64,000 bases of DNA from an uncultured Bacteroidales bacterium (GTDB taxonomy: Bacteria > Bacteroidota > Bacteroidia > Bacteroidales > Bacteroidaceae), in contig CADBXO010000013.1 of assembly GCA_902798685.1 (NCBI GenBank), positions 1 to 64,000 on the forward strand. The letters run 5' to 3'. This document shows positions 15,126 to 24,926 of the stretch, piece after piece (within the stretch, counting starts at the first letter, position 1; every line of letters begins with the position of its first letter). The notes below the pieces were generated by a model. The model had not been told where the DNA came from, did not search any database, and saw only the letters and a list, made by a program, of their open reading frames with translations. The position numbers were made by a program, and so were the translations under genes.

Positions 15126-16190
15126 ATGAAGAGACTTACAGACAATATTTCTTCCCGTTATTTCGAGGCGGCCGACAAGCTGTTGCCAAGCAAGCGCAGA
15201 GGCCGTATCGTGGCTTTCGTGGAGAGTTATGACGATGTCTCTTTCTGGCGTCTGCTGCTGGATGAATTCGAGACTCCGGAGCGCTATTTCCAGATAATGC
15301 TGCCTAACCGCGGCGGCCTGACCAAGGGTAAAAAATCGGCTCTGAGATCCTGCATCGAGCATAACGGACTGGGAAAGAACCTGATTGCGTGCGTGGACAG
15401 TGACTATGACTGGCTGCTGCAGGGCGTTACCCAGACATCAAGGGAGATAATCAGCAATCCGTACGTCATCCAGACCTATGCCTATGCGATCGAGAACTAT
15501 CAGTGCTGGGCCGGCAGCCTGCATCAGATATGCGTGCAGTGTACCCTCAATGACCATCGCCTGATTGATTTCGAGGCCTTCATGGAGCTCTATTCAAAGG
15601 CTGTTTATCCGCTGTTTGTATGGAACGTGTGGTTCTACCGCAATAAACTGCATAACAATTACAGCATGCAGGACCTGAACCTGGATATAAGGCTCAAGTC
15701 TGTTGACGTACGCCGCCCTCAGGGGGCCATACTGAGCGTTACGGAGAGGGTGAGCCATAAGATACGCTGGATGGAGAACCATTATCCTGAGGCCATTCCC
15801 GAGGTCGCAGCCCTGCGCAAGGAGCTTACCTCAATGGGTGTGAGAGAGGATAACACCTATCTGTTCCTGCAGGGACATCACCTTGTGGAGAACGTTATAA
15901 TGAAACTGCTTATGCCGGTATGCACGGTGCTGCGTCAGGAGCGTGAGGCCGAGATTCAGCGTTTTGCCGTCCACAACCAGCAATACCATAACGAGATCAG
16001 CGCTTATCAGCACAGTCAGATGGGTCTGGCCGAGGCCATACGCAAGAACACTCACTACAGGGGTTGCGAACTGTATGAGCGAATGCGCAATGATGTCAGG
16101 GAACTGTTAGTTATGCTTCCAGAAAGAGGGAGTGATAATAAGCAGGACGCTGAAGACCTCAAGTCGGCCGACCAGCATCAGGAAGGTTGA
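15126..16190 (+). CDS. DUF4435 (TOPRIM-like) protein
   Basis: The 354-aa protein has the DUF4435 pattern: a first strand ending in an acidic residue (VAFVESYDDVSFW, Glu33), then GLTKGKKSAL and a second strand with an Asp cluster (LIACVDSDYDWLL, Asp91/Asp93/Asp95), the residue layout of a TOPRIM nuclease site. The middle carries AYAIENYQCW, also typical of the family. In PARIS the DUF4435 protein AriB is the toxic nuclease released by an ATPase, AriA. Here the partner ATPase is just upstream. The last 28 codons run antisense through the 3' end of trkH (84-nt overlap), which suggests a lost original stop. Confidence 0.8.
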   Translation: MKRLTDNISSRYFEAADKLLPSKRRGRIVAFVESYDDVSFWRLLLDEFETPERYFQIMLPNRGGLTKGKKSALRSCIEHNGLGKNLIACVDSDYDWLLQGVTQTSREIISNPYVIQTYAYAIENYQCWAGSLHQICVQCTLNDHRLIDFEAFMELYSKAVYPLFVWNVWFYRNKLHNNYSMQDLNLDIRLKSVDVRRPQGAILSVTERVSHKIRWMENHYPEAIPEVAALRKELTSMGVREDNTYLFLQGHHLVENVIMKLLMPVCTVLRQEREAEIQRFAVHNQQYHNEISAYQHSQMGLAEAIRKNTHYRGCELYERMRNDVRELLVMLPERGSDNKQDAEDLKSADQHQEG

Positions 16191-17570
16191 GAACCATTTG
16201 CCTATAGTAGGCATGTCGCTCCACGGAATGTTGCATCCGTGATTACCTATTGTAAGACCGATATTGCTCAGACACGACAGTGAGATGCCGTATGCCTCGG
16301 CTATGTCTATTCCTATTGCCAGGTAGAAGAACCATCCTACAAATACCAGGGCAAAGAAGAATATGCTGAACGTGAGCACGCTCTGACGTGTTGACGGAGG
16401 TATGACCTTGCCGTTGATACGAACCGGAAGTACTGCGTTGGGGTGCAGTATGCGGTTGAACTCATTGCGCATGGACTTGACGAGAACGGCTATACGGATT
16501 ATCTTCATACCTCCTGTGGTGGATCCGGCGCAGGCACCGAAGTAGAAGCACAGACCCAGTGTCATCCAGATGAACGGAGGCCACAGGGTGTAGTCGGTTG
16601 ATGTGAATCCGGTGGTGGTTATGATGGCTGTCACATGGAACAGAGCGTTGCGCAGTGAAGCGGCTGCGTCATACGGTGTCGATATGAACAGGCTTATTCC
16701 CACTATGGCAGTGAAGACAAGCAGCAGCACAACATACCATTTGAACTGTGTATCCTCAAGTAGCTTGCGTACCTGACCGCGGAAAGCAATGAAGAAGAGC
16801 AGTCCGTAGTTGATACCTGAAAGGAACATGAAGAAGGTGATCACATATTCAATGGTATGTGAGTTGAAGTATGCTATGCTTGCGTTCTTGGTTGAAAATC
16901 CGCCGGTTGCCGCAGTGGTCAGGGCGTGGTTGACACTGTCGAATATACCCATACCGCACAGCCTGAGTGATACGGCGCACAGAAGGGTAATGAGCACGTA
17001 GACGGTCATGATCCATCGGCCGCTTATACTTATGCGCGGGTGGAGTTTGTTTCGGGTGGGGCCGATGGCCTCGGCAGCGAAGAGCTGAACCTCACCTACA
17101 CCGAATATAGGCAATACGGCCACCGTGAAGAATACTATGCCCAAACCGCCTATCCACTGTGTCAGGCTTCGCCAGAACAGCAGTCCGTGAGGTATGACCT
17201 CGACATCCTGTATGATGGTGGCGCCGGTGGTGGTGAATCCGGACATGGTCTCAAAGAAAGCGTCGGTGAATGACGGTATATAGCCGCTCACGTAGAATGG
17301 CAGGGAGCCGAATATCGAGAAGAGAACCCAGCTGATGGCTACAACGATATATCCGTCGCGGCGGGTCATGGCTCCCTCTCTCTTGCGGGCGCTCTTGCCT
17401 ATCATCATGAATGTCATGCCGCAGCAGGCACTGATGAGCGATGCCATGATGAATCCGAACATATCGTCCTCACCATAGAAGATGGGCAGCAGTGCGCAGA
17501 GCAGCAGTATCCCTGATTCAATCAGAAGCAGGACTCCCAGTATGCGGTGTATGATCTTTACGTGTATCAA
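16107..17570 (-). CDS. trkH: Potassium uptake protein TrkH
   Basis: TrkH is the inner-membrane K+ channel subunit controlled by TrkA. The 487-aa sequence has the four pore-loop repeats of the family: SGFTTTGATI, ATGGFSTKNASI, ITTTGFTSTDY and LSNIGLTIGNHG, each after a hydrophobic pore helix, with about ten membrane segments. It ends in TPSFWKHN, close to the usual TrkH end. Transcribed after trkA with a 4-nt overlap (17567-17570). Its 3' end overlaps the DUF4435 gene on the other strand by 84 nt. Confidence 0.95.
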   Translation of the reverse strand: MIHVKIIHRILGVLLLIESGILLLCALLPIFYGEDDMFGFIMASLISACCGMTFMMIGKSARKREGAMTRRDGYIVVAISWVLFSIFGSLPFYVSGYIPSFTDAFFETMSGFTTTGATIIQDVEVIPHGLLFWRSLTQWIGGLGIVFFTVAVLPIFGVGEVQLFAAEAIGPTRNKLHPRISISGRWIMTVYVLITLLCAVSLRLCGMGIFDSVNHALTTAATGGFSTKNASIAYFNSHTIEYVITFFMFLSGINYGLLFFIAFRGQVRKLLEDTQFKWYVVLLLVFTAIVGISLFISTPYDAAASLRNALFHVTAIITTTGFTSTDYTLWPPFIWMTLGLCFYFGACAGSTTGGMKIIRIAVLVKSMRNEFNRILHPNAVLPVRINGKVIPPSTRQSVLTFSIFFFALVFVGWFFYLAIGIDIAEAYGISLSCLSNIGLTIGNHGCNIPWSDMPTIGKWFSTFLMLVGRLEVFSVLLIITPSFWKHN

Positions 17571-18904
17571 TTGAAATACTTCTCTATAGTCTTAATCATT
17601 CCTTCAAGACAGAATACGACTACATGGTCACCGGGCTGAATCTGTGTGTTACCGGTAACGATGATAGCCTCCTTGTTGCGGATAAGTCCGCCGATGGTCA
17701 CTCCGCGCGGGAATGAGATGTCCTTTACCTGACTGCGGGTGATCTTGGCACCCTCTATGACGTTGAACTCGGCAACATCGGCATTGGCGAATGTCAGACA
17801 CTTGACGTTGGTGACATCGGCATCAAGCATCATCTGGTAGATGTGGCTGGCTGCAATCTTCTTCTTGTTGATTACGGTGCCGATATCCAGTTTCTCGGCC
17901 ATGTTGATGTAGTCTATGTTCTCAACCTCGGCTATGGTCTTGGTCACTCCGAAGCGCTTGGCTGCAAGGCAGGCCAGGATGTTGGTCTCGGAGTTGTCGG
18001 TCAGGGCTACGAATGCCTCGGTATGTTCAATTCCCTCACTCATGAGCAGGCTGGGATCACGTCCGTCACCGTTTATGATCATCACCTTGTCGTCACAGAG
18101 TTCGGTCAGGCGCTCGCAGCGCTCCATGTCACTCTCTATTATCTTGAGGTTCATGTAGTCGGGCATGAGCTGTGCGGTACGAACGGCAATTCGGCTGCCG
18201 CCCATGATTATGACGTCACGCACATCGGGCAGTTCCTCCTTACCTGCAATCTTGCGGATATGGGGGATATGCTTCTTCATGGTCATGAAGTAGACCAGAT
18301 CACCTGCCTGCATACGGTCGGATCCGCTCGGGATGATAGTCTCACCTTCACGGAGAATGGCTACGATGTGATACGGGAGTTCCTTGCCGAGTTCAGCCAG
18401 AGGCATGTTGAGTATCTGGGCGTTGTCACGCAGCTTGATACCCATCATTACCAGGGCACCGCCGGCGAATTCCCACCACTGACGGATCCAGCTGAGTTTC
18501 ATGCCGTCCACAATATCCTTGGCAGCCAGAAGCTCCGGATAGATAAGTGAATCCAGTCCGATGCTGTTGAAGTACTCCATGTGCTTGGGCTGGAGATACT
18601 CGTAGTTGTTTATTCGGGCAACCGTTTTCTTGGCTCCCAGATGATGGGCAAGTTGGGCGGATATGATGTTTCGGCTCTCATCGGTGGTTACTGCCACGAA
18701 GAGGTCCGCACTGCCGGCGCCGGCTTCCTTAAGACCGTGCAGCGATACGGGTGATTCCTGAATGGTGAGAAGGTCGAAACTGGAGTCAAGACGGGCCAGC
18801 TTTTCAGGGCTTTCGTCAATAAGGACAATGTCCTGGTTCTCTCCGGCCAGCAACTTGGCCAGATGGATACCAACATTTCCTGCTCCTGCAATAACGATTT
18901 TCAT
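17567..18904 (-). CDS. trkA: Trk system potassium uptake protein TrkA
   Basis: The 445-aa cytoplasmic gating subunit of the Trk K+ channel. It contains two RCK modules: RCK-N 1 begins MKIVIAGAGNVGIHLAKLL (NAD-binding Gly motif with acidic strand end VLIDESPEKL), followed by RCK-C 1; RCK-N 2 begins DVIIMGGSRIAVRTAQLM with KIIESDMERCE, followed by RCK-C 2 (ISFPRGVTIGGLIRNKEAII). Gly-x-Gly is altered to GGSRIA in the second copy, which is common. It lies 11 nt after dxs and is coupled to trkH. Confidence 0.95.
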   Translation of the reverse strand: MKIVIAGAGNVGIHLAKLLAGENQDIVLIDESPEKLARLDSSFDLLTIQESPVSLHGLKEAGAGSADLFVAVTTDESRNIISAQLAHHLGAKKTVARINNYEYLQPKHMEYFNSIGLDSLIYPELLAAKDIVDGMKLSWIRQWWEFAGGALVMMGIKLRDNAQILNMPLAELGKELPYHIVAILREGETIIPSGSDRMQAGDLVYFMTMKKHIPHIRKIAGKEELPDVRDVIIMGGSRIAVRTAQLMPDYMNLKIIESDMERCERLTELCDDKVMIINGDGRDPSLLMSEGIEHTEAFVALTDNSETNILACLAAKRFGVTKTIAEVENIDYINMAEKLDIGTVINKKKIAASHIYQMMLDADVTNVKCLTFANADVAEFNVIEGAKITRSQVKDISFPRGVTIGGLIRNKEAIIVTGNTQIQPGDHVVVFCLEGMIKTIEKYFN

Positions 18905-18915
18905 TTTCCGGTTTT

Positions 18916-20838
18916 TTAAGGTTTTGATGTCAGCTCACTCAGTGCGCTGATGATGGCATCTTCATCAATGTGACAGAGATGCAGTAACTGAGGCGTTGAG
19001 CCGTGCTCGATGAAACGGTCGGGCAGACCCATACGCTTTATAACAGGATTAAAGCCGTTATCAGCCATGTATTCAACTACTGCGGTGCCCAATCCTCCGG
19101 TCACTGCGCCGTTTTCAATGGTAATGATACGGCTGTATTTCTTGGACACCTCCCTTAATATGGATGTGTCGATAGGCTTGAGGAATCTCATATCATAGAG
19201 TGCGGCAGTCTTTCCGCTCTCCTTCTCCCATGATGCAATGGCCTGCTCGGCCAGATTTCCTATGGGGCCGATGGAGAGGACCGCAACGTCATCGCCCTCC
19301 TTCAGTTTACGTCCGGTGCCGATGACAACGGGCTCGAACGGCTTGCGCCAGTCGGACAGGATGCCGCGGCCGCGCGGGTATCGGATTATAAAAGGTCCCT
19401 GGTCGGGGAGCTGGGCGGTATACATGAGGTTGCGCAGCTCTATCTCATCATACGGCGATGCTATGGTCAGGTTGGGGATGGGGCGCAGGAACGCCAGGTC
19501 AAAGGCTCCGTGATGGGTGGGACCGTCTTCACCTACCAGACCGGCACGGTCCAGACAGATTACCACGTTGAGTTTCTGTATGGCGACATCGTGTATGACA
19601 TTGTCATAGGCACGCTGCATGAATGACGAGTAGATGTTGCAGAACGGCATCATGCCCTCCTTGGCAAGACCGCCTGAGAATGTGACGGCGTGACCCTCGG
19701 CAATGCCTACGTCGAAGCAGCGGTCGGGATAGACCTTCATGGGGATATCCATGCTGCAGCCTATGGGCATGGCGGGTGTGATGCCTATGATCTTGGAGTT
19801 CTCACGCATGAGCTCGAGCAGGGTCTCGCCGAATACGTCCTGGAACAGGGGCGGCTGGCCGTTGCCGTTGCGGACTATGCGTTCGCCGGTGACCTTGTCA
19901 AAGAGTCCGGGGGCATGCCATATGGCTGAGTCCTTCTCGGCCGGCTCGTAACCCTTGCCCTTGACGGTCTTGATATGCAGCAGCTTGGGGCCGTGCATGT
20001 TCTTGATATTGCTCAGCACGCGTACCAGGTTCTGGACGTTGTGTCCGTCAATGGGTCCGAAGTATCGGATATCCATACCCTCGAACATATTGTTTTGGTG
20101 GGTGAGCTTTATCTTGATATGGTTGTTGCGGCGTATTATGTCGCGGCGCTTCTGGTCAGTCATGAGTCCCAGCTTGTCAAGTACCCTTGATACGTAGTAG
20201 CGGAACTTGTTGTATGAGCGTGAGGTGTGGAGCTGTGTCAGGTAACTGCGCATGCCGCCTACGCTCTGCGATATGCTCATATCGTTGTCGTTGAGGATAA
20301 TGAGCAGGTCGTTGTCAGTTATGGATGCGTTGTTGATGCCCTCGAATGCCAGTCCTCCGCTCATGGCTCCGTCACCTATCACGGCTACTACGCGGCGGGA
20401 TGAGTTGCCGTTGCGCTTATCGGCCACGGCCATACCGAGTGCGGCCGATATGGAGTTGGATGCATGTCCTGCGGTAAAGGTGTCGTAGACGCTCTCATCG
20501 GGTGAGGGGAAGGGACGCAGTCCGCCGAACTTGCGGTTGGTGCAGAACTTGTCGCGGCGGCCGGTAAGGATCTTGTGTCCGTAGGCCTGATGTCCTACAT
20601 CCCATACGATACGGTCATCGGGGGTATTGAAGACATAATGCAGAGCTACGGTCAACTCGACAGTACCCAGACTTGAGCCAAAATGGCCGGGGTTGTGGGA
20701 GAGCTCGTCAATGATCATCTGTCTGAGCTCATCACAAACCTGGGGTAACTGCTCCGGACTCAGTTTCTTGAGGTCGTCGGGGGAGTCGATGGTTTTGAGC
20801 AGGTTGACTATTGGTTGTTCCTCTTCAGCGTTCTGCAT
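18916..20838 (-). CDS. dxs: 1-deoxy-D-xylulose-5-phosphate synthase
   Basis: Dxs joins pyruvate and glyceraldehyde-3-phosphate in the first step of the MEP isoprenoid pathway, using thiamine diphosphate. The 640-aa protein shows [37 protein letters not shown], the ThDP/Mg motif [19 protein letters not shown] with [14 protein letters not shown], the transketolase Pyr domain with [15 protein letters not shown] and [20 protein letters not shown], and the C-terminal domain ending near [11 protein letters not shown]. Length and order are standard. It heads a dxs-trkA-trkH unit with its own promoter, divergent from murF-alr. Confidence 0.96.
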   Translation of the reverse strand: MQNAEEEQPIVNLLKTIDSPDDLKKLSPEQLPQVCDELRQMIIDELSHNPGHFGSSLGTVELTVALHYVFNTPDDRIVWDVGHQAYGHKILTGRRDKFCTNRKFGGLRPFPSPDESVYDTFTAGHASNSISAALGMAVADKRNGNSSRRVVAVIGDGAMSGGLAFEGINNASITDNDLLIILNDNDMSISQSVGGMRSYLTQLHTSRSYNKFRYYVSRVLDKLGLMTDQKRRDIIRRNNHIKIKLTHQNNMFEGMDIRYFGPIDGHNVQNLVRVLSNIKNMHGPKLLHIKTVKGKGYEPAEKDSAIWHAPGLFDKVTGERIVRNGNGQPPLFQDVFGETLLELMRENSKIIGITPAMPIGCSMDIPMKVYPDRCFDVGIAEGHAVTFSGGLAKEGMMPFCNIYSSFMQRAYDNVIHDVAIQKLNVVICLDRAGLVGEDGPTHHGAFDLAFLRPIPNLTIASPYDEIELRNLMYTAQLPDQGPFIIRYPRGRGILSDWRKPFEPVVIGTGRKLKEGDDVAVLSIGPIGNLAEQAIASWEKESGKTAALYDMRFLKPIDTSILREVSKKYSRIITIENGAVTGGLGTAVVEYMADNGFNPVIKRMGLPDRFIEHGSTPQLLHLCHIDEDAIISALSELTSKP

Positions 20839-20864
20839 CCTCTCTTCTTTTGTTGTTCAAACGG

Positions 20865-20872
20865 CAAATGTA
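20865..20872 (-). promoter_or_regulatory. -7 box for dxs
   Basis: TACATTTG on the minus strand, matching TAnnTTTG, 26 nt before the dxs ATG. Confidence 0.6.
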
Positions 20873-20944
20873 CCAAATTAGTGTGAATATAAAGTCTTTT
20901 CATCTATATATTGTCTTTTTTAATATGGTGACGCAAATAATGAT

Positions 20945-20952
20945 TATCTTTG
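20945..20952 (+). promoter_or_regulatory. -7 box for murF-alr
   Basis: TATCTTTG, consensus, 25 nt before the ATG at 20978; no other promoter is visible for the following four sugar genes. Confidence 0.6.
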
Positions 20953-20977
20953 ACAAACCGGAAAATTACTACACGAA

Positions 20978-23446
20978 ATGACATATTCCATAGATGATAT
21001 CGTCGCTATGACGGGGGCCGAAAGGCACGGTTTCTGCCCGGCCAGAATATCATGGTTACTGACTGACAGCCGGTCTCTCTGTTTCCCCGCCGAGACCATT
21101 TTCTTTGCTTTGAAGACCAAACGTAATGACGGTCACAACTATATACGCGAACTCTACAAAAGAGGTGTAAGGAATTTTGTAGTCAGTTACCTCCCGGATA
21201 ACATGGATGACTATCAGGAGACCAACTTCCTTCTTGTCAGGGACTCGCTGGCTGCGCTTCAGACTCTGGCTGCAGCACACAGGAAGAACTTTGACATTCC
21301 AGTCATAGGCGTAACCGGCAGTAACGGCAAGACCATTATCAAGGAGTGGCTCTATCAGCTGCTCGAGCCGGATTATGCGGTTACACGTTCGCCCAAGAGC
21401 TACAACTCTCAGATAGGTGTCCCGCTGTCAGTATGGCTTCTGAACAAGCAGTCCGAGATAGGAATCTTCGAGGCCGGTATCTCCAAGAAGGATGAGATGC
21501 GCCAGCTCTGGAAGATCATCAAGCCTACCATAGGCGTCATCTCAAACATCGGCCTGGCACATCAGGAGAATTTCCAGTCGCTTCAGGACAAGTGCATTGA
21601 GAAGCTGCGCCTGTTCCAGGATTGCGACGTGGTCATCTACAACGGTGACAATGACCTGATACAGAGCTGCGTGGACAAATCCATCATCACAGCCCGTGAG
21701 ATCGCATGGTCACGCAGGAATCAGGACAAGCCGCTCTTTATCTCATCGGTCGTAAAAGGAGAGAGCTCCACTGAGATAAGCTACCGTTACATAGGTCTTG
21801 AGAACAAGTTCACCATACCGTTCATAGATGACGCCTCCATTGAGGATGCGCTCCACTGTCTGGCTGTCTGCATCTACCTGATGGTTCCGCCCGAGAAGAT
21901 CACGGAACGAATGGCACAGCTGGAGCCTCTGGCAATGCGTCTGGAAGTGAAGGACGGCAAGCAGGGCTGCATAGTCATCAATGACAGTTACAACTCCGAT
22001 ATATCTTCACTGGGTATTGCGCTTGATTTCATGGCGCGCCGTCAGGATGACAAGTCCCGCAGCCGTACCCTGATACTGTCCGATATCCTTCAGTCCGGCT
22101 GGTCGGTCCATGAGCTTTACCGCAGGGTGGCGCAGCTGGTTGAGAGCCGCGGCATCACCAAGCTGATTGGTATAGGTGATGACATATCATCCGAGAAGAA
22201 ACGTTTTGACGTTCCTGAGAAATACTTCTTCAAAACCACAGATGACTTCCTCAAGTCAGATCTGATGAAGAGTTTCCACAATGAGCTGATTCTTATCAAG
22301 GGAGCCCGTGTCTATGAGTTCGACAGGATTGCCGAGCGTCTGGAACTCAAGGTCCACGAGACTATACTTGAGGTCAATCTTCAGGCATTGGCCGATAATC
22401 TGGACCGTTACCGCGGTATGCTCCCGATCGAGACGGGCATTATCTGCATGGTAAAGGCATCGGCCTACGGATCAGGAGCAATTGAGGTGGCCAAGACACT
22501 GCAGGACCGTCAGGTGGATTATCTGGCTGTGGCTGTGGCCGATGAGGGCGCCGAGCTGCGTAAGGCCGGAATCACCACCAGTATTATGGTGATGAACCCC
22601 GAGCGTACATCATTCAATACCCTGTTTGACTATAAGCTGGAGCCCGAGGTTTACAGCTTCCATCTGCTGGATATGATCATCCGTGCGGCTGAGCACAACG
22701 GTGTTACCAACTTCCCGATACATATCAAGATTGATACCGGTATGCACCGTCTGGGATTCGCTCCGGAGGATATGCCCGAGCTGGTACACCGTCTGCAGAA
22801 ACAGACCGCGGTGATCCCGTGCTCCATATTCTCACATTTTGTGGGCAGCGACAGCCCTGATTTTGATGATTTCACCAAACTCCAGATAGAGCGTTTCGAC
22901 AAGGCGGCCGATGAACTGCAGGCTGCGTTCAAACACCATATCCTGCGTCACATCTGCAACTCTGCAGGTATAGAGCGCTTCCCGAATGTCCATTATGACA
23001 TGGTTCGTCTGGGATTGGGACTGTACGGTATCAATCCTATCGACAACCAGCCGCTGGAGACGGTCTGCACTCTTAAGACCACCATACTCCAGATCCGCGA
23101 ACTTGAAAAGGGCGAGACCGTGGGCTACAGCCGCAAGGGCAAGATAACCAAGCACTCCCGTATAGCAGCCATACCTATCGGATACGCCGACGGTCTGGAC
23201 CGCCATCTGGGTAACGGAAATGCCTACTGCCTTGTCAACGGACAGAAGGCTTACTATGTGGGCAACATCTGCATGGACGTATGCATGATCGATGTTACGG
23301 ACATTGACTGTCAGGAGGGTGACAGCGTCGAGATTTTCGGCCCCAACCTGCCTGTACATATACTCTCCGACATACTCGGAACCATACCTTATGAGATTAT
23401 ATCGACCGTTTCAATACGTGTAAAACGTGTCTATTATACTGAATAA
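20978..23446 (+). CDS. murF-alr: Bifunctional MurF ligase / alanine racemase
   Basis: An 822-aa fusion typical of Bacteroidetes. Residues about 1-450 are MurF-like, the ligase that adds D-Ala-D-Ala to UDP-MurNAc-tripeptide: ATP loop GVTGSNGKT (111-119), YNSQIGVPLSVW, SNIGLAHQENF and INDSYNSDISS. Residues about 455-822 are a PLP-dependent alanine racemase: ICMVKASAYGSGA with the PLP Lys493, SHFVGSDSPD, IDTGMHRLGF, IPIGYADGLDR and GNICMDVCMIDVT. The two halves couple supply of D-alanine with its use in peptidoglycan. The gene has its own promoter and runs with a 16-nt gap into the sugar-transport genes. Confidence 0.95.
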   Translation: MTYSIDDIVAMTGAERHGFCPARISWLLTDSRSLCFPAETIFFALKTKRNDGHNYIRELYKRGVRNFVVSYLPDNMDDYQETNFLLVRDSLAALQTLAAAHRKNFDIPVIGVTGSNGKTIIKEWLYQLLEPDYAVTRSPKSYNSQIGVPLSVWLLNKQSEIGIFEAGISKKDEMRQLWKIIKPTIGVISNIGLAHQENFQSLQDKCIEKLRLFQDCDVVIYNGDNDLIQSCVDKSIITAREIAWSRRNQDKPLFISSVVKGESSTEISYRYIGLENKFTIPFIDDASIEDALHCLAVCIYLMVPPEKITERMAQLEPLAMRLEVKDGKQGCIVINDSYNSDISSLGIALDFMARRQDDKSRSRTLILSDILQSGWSVHELYRRVAQLVESRGITKLIGIGDDISSEKKRFDVPEKYFFKTTDDFLKSDLMKSFHNELILIKGARVYEFDRIAERLELKVHETILEVNLQALADNLDRYRGMLPIETGIICMVKASAYGSGAIEVAKTLQDRQVDYLAVAVADEGAELRKAGITTSIMVMNPERTSFNTLFDYKLEPEVYSFHLLDMIIRAAEHNGVTNFPIHIKIDTGMHRLGFAPEDMPELVHRLQKQTAVIPCSIFSHFVGSDSPDFDDFTKLQIERFDKAADELQAAFKHHILRHICNSAGIERFPNVHYDMVRLGLGLYGINPIDNQPLETVCTLKTTILQIRELEKGETVGYSRKGKITKHSRIAAIPIGYADGLDRHLGNGNAYCLVNGQKAYYVGNICMDVCMIDVTDIDCQEGDSVEIFGPNLPVHILSDILGTIPYEIISTVSIRVKRVYYTE

Positions 23447-23462
23447 CTAACCTAAAATTCAT

Positions 23463-24926
23463 ATGTCAAACAACTCAGAATCAAAAGCCCAGCGGATGAC
23501 TAATTTCCGTTGGTGGCTGTGCGCCCTCCTGTTTGTGGCCACAACAGTCAATTACCTGGACCGTCAGGTGCTGTCATTAACCTGGAAAGACTTTATTTCG
23601 GCCGATTTCCATTGGACCGACAGCCAGTACGGTAGCATTACAGGTTTCTTTTCCATTTTCTATGCCGTAGCATGCCTGTTCAGCGGCAAGTTCATTGACA
23701 GACTGGGAACCCGTAAGGGTTATCTGTGGGCCATATTCATATGGTCGGTAGGTGCCTGCATGCATGCCGCCTGCGGATGGGCTGCACTCAAATGGGTGGG
23801 TGTGGAGTCAATGGAGGCCGCAAAGAACTCGGCCGATATAGTCCTGCTCATATCGACCGTATCGGTATATATGTTCATGTTCTGCCGTGCGGTGCTGGCT
23901 CTCGGTGAGTCAGGTAACTTCCCTGCAGCCATCAAGGTTACCGCTGAGTATTTCCCCAAGAAGGACCGTGCGTTCGCAACCTCAATATTCAACGCAGGTG
24001 CATCAGTAGGTGCTCTGGCTGCTCCCGCATGCATTCCGCTTCTGGCCGCCAAGTGGGGCTGGGAGATGGCATTCATCATCATCGGTGCGCTGGGCTTTGT
24101 ATGGATGTTCTTCTGGTTCGGACTCTATCAGAAACCTGAGCAGTCAAGATTCGTCAACCAGGCTGAGCTTGAGTATATCCACCAGGATGACGCAGCTGAA
24201 CTTGCTGCCGCCAAGGCTGCCGCTGCCGCTGCCAAGGAGGAGAAGTCAATTCCCTTCTTCAAATGTTTCACATTCCGTCAGACATGGGCCTTCATATGCG
24301 GTAAGTTCTTTACCGACGGTGTATGGTGGTTCTTCCTCTTCTGGGCTCCCGCTTATTTCAGCGACCAGTACGGTTACCGTTCAGACTCCAAGGAGGCTAT
24401 CATGCTGATATTCGTACTCTATTTGATTGTTACAGTGGTAAGTATAGGCGGCGGTTACCTGCCCAAGCTCTTCGTGGAGAAGAAGGGCATGGAGCCTTAC
24501 TCAGGCCGTATGAAGGCTATGCTCATATTCGCATTCTTCCCGCTGCTGGCTCTGTTCGCACAGCCTCTGGGTAAGTACAGCGCATGGTTCCCCGCAATCA
24601 TCATCGGCCTGGCCGGTGCCGGACATCAGGCATGGTCAGCCAACCTCTATTCAACCATCGGTGATATGTTCCCCAAGTCAACCATCGGAACAATTACAGG
24701 TGTGGGTACCACAATGGGCGGTCTTGCATCGTTCATGATCAACAAGGGTGCCGGTATGCTCTTTACCAAGAGCGCCGCTCTGGGATCGGCATTCTCATTC
24801 CTGGGTTTTGAGGGTAAGGAGGCAGGTTACATGATTGTATTCTGCATCTGCGCCGTTGCCTATCTGATTGGCTGGACCATCATGAAACTGCTGGTTCCCA
24901 AGTACAAACCCATTGTCGTTGACTGA
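23463..24926 (+). CDS. MFS transporter, hexuronate (ExuT)-like
   Basis: A 487-aa inner-membrane transporter with about twelve membrane segments. The start MTNFRWWLCALLFVATTVNYLDRQVLSL and ITGFFSIFYAVACLFSGKFIDRLGTRKG are hallmarks of the anion:cation symporter branch (ExuT, GudP, sialate-type carriers); RAVLALGESGNFPAAIKVTAEYFPKKDR is the matching second motif. The central cytoplasmic loop has an Ala/Lys-rich stretch (AAAKAAAAAAKEEK). The substrate is probably a sugar acid, but the operon partners (cellobiose phosphorylase, GPH symporter) leave it open. Its TGA overlaps the next ATG by 1 nt. Confidence 0.88.
   Translation: MSNNSESKAQRMTNFRWWLCALLFVATTVNYLDRQVLSLTWKDFISADFHWTDSQYGSITGFFSIFYAVACLFSGKFIDRLGTRKGYLWAIFIWSVGACMHAACGWAALKWVGVESMEAAKNSADIVLLISTVSVYMFMFCRAVLALGESGNFPAAIKVTAEYFPKKDRAFATSIFNAGASVGALAAPACIPLLAAKWGWEMAFIIIGALGFVWMFFWFGLYQKPEQSRFVNQAELEYIHQDDAAELAAAKAAAAAAKEEKSIPFFKCFTFRQTWAFICGKFFTDGVWWFFLFWAPAYFSDQYGYRSDSKEAIMLIFVLYLIVTVVSIGGGYLPKLFVEKKGMEPYSGRMKAMLIFAFFPLLALFAQPLGKYSAWFPAIIIGLAGAGHQAWSANLYSTIGDMFPKSTIGTITGVGTTMGGLASFMINKGAGMLFTKSAALGSAFSFLGFEGKEAGYMIVFCICAVAYLIGWTIMKLLVPKYKPIVVD

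Noticed and set aside
14285..16190. Firm assignment of the gene pair as a PARIS defence system
   Set aside because: The ATPase is much shorter than AriA as I remember it, and the flanks are core genes; kept only as a resemblance.
17843..18550. Plus-strand 235-codon open frame
   Set aside because: Fully antisense to trkA, His/Gly/Leu-rich shadow composition, no promoter and no family resemblance.
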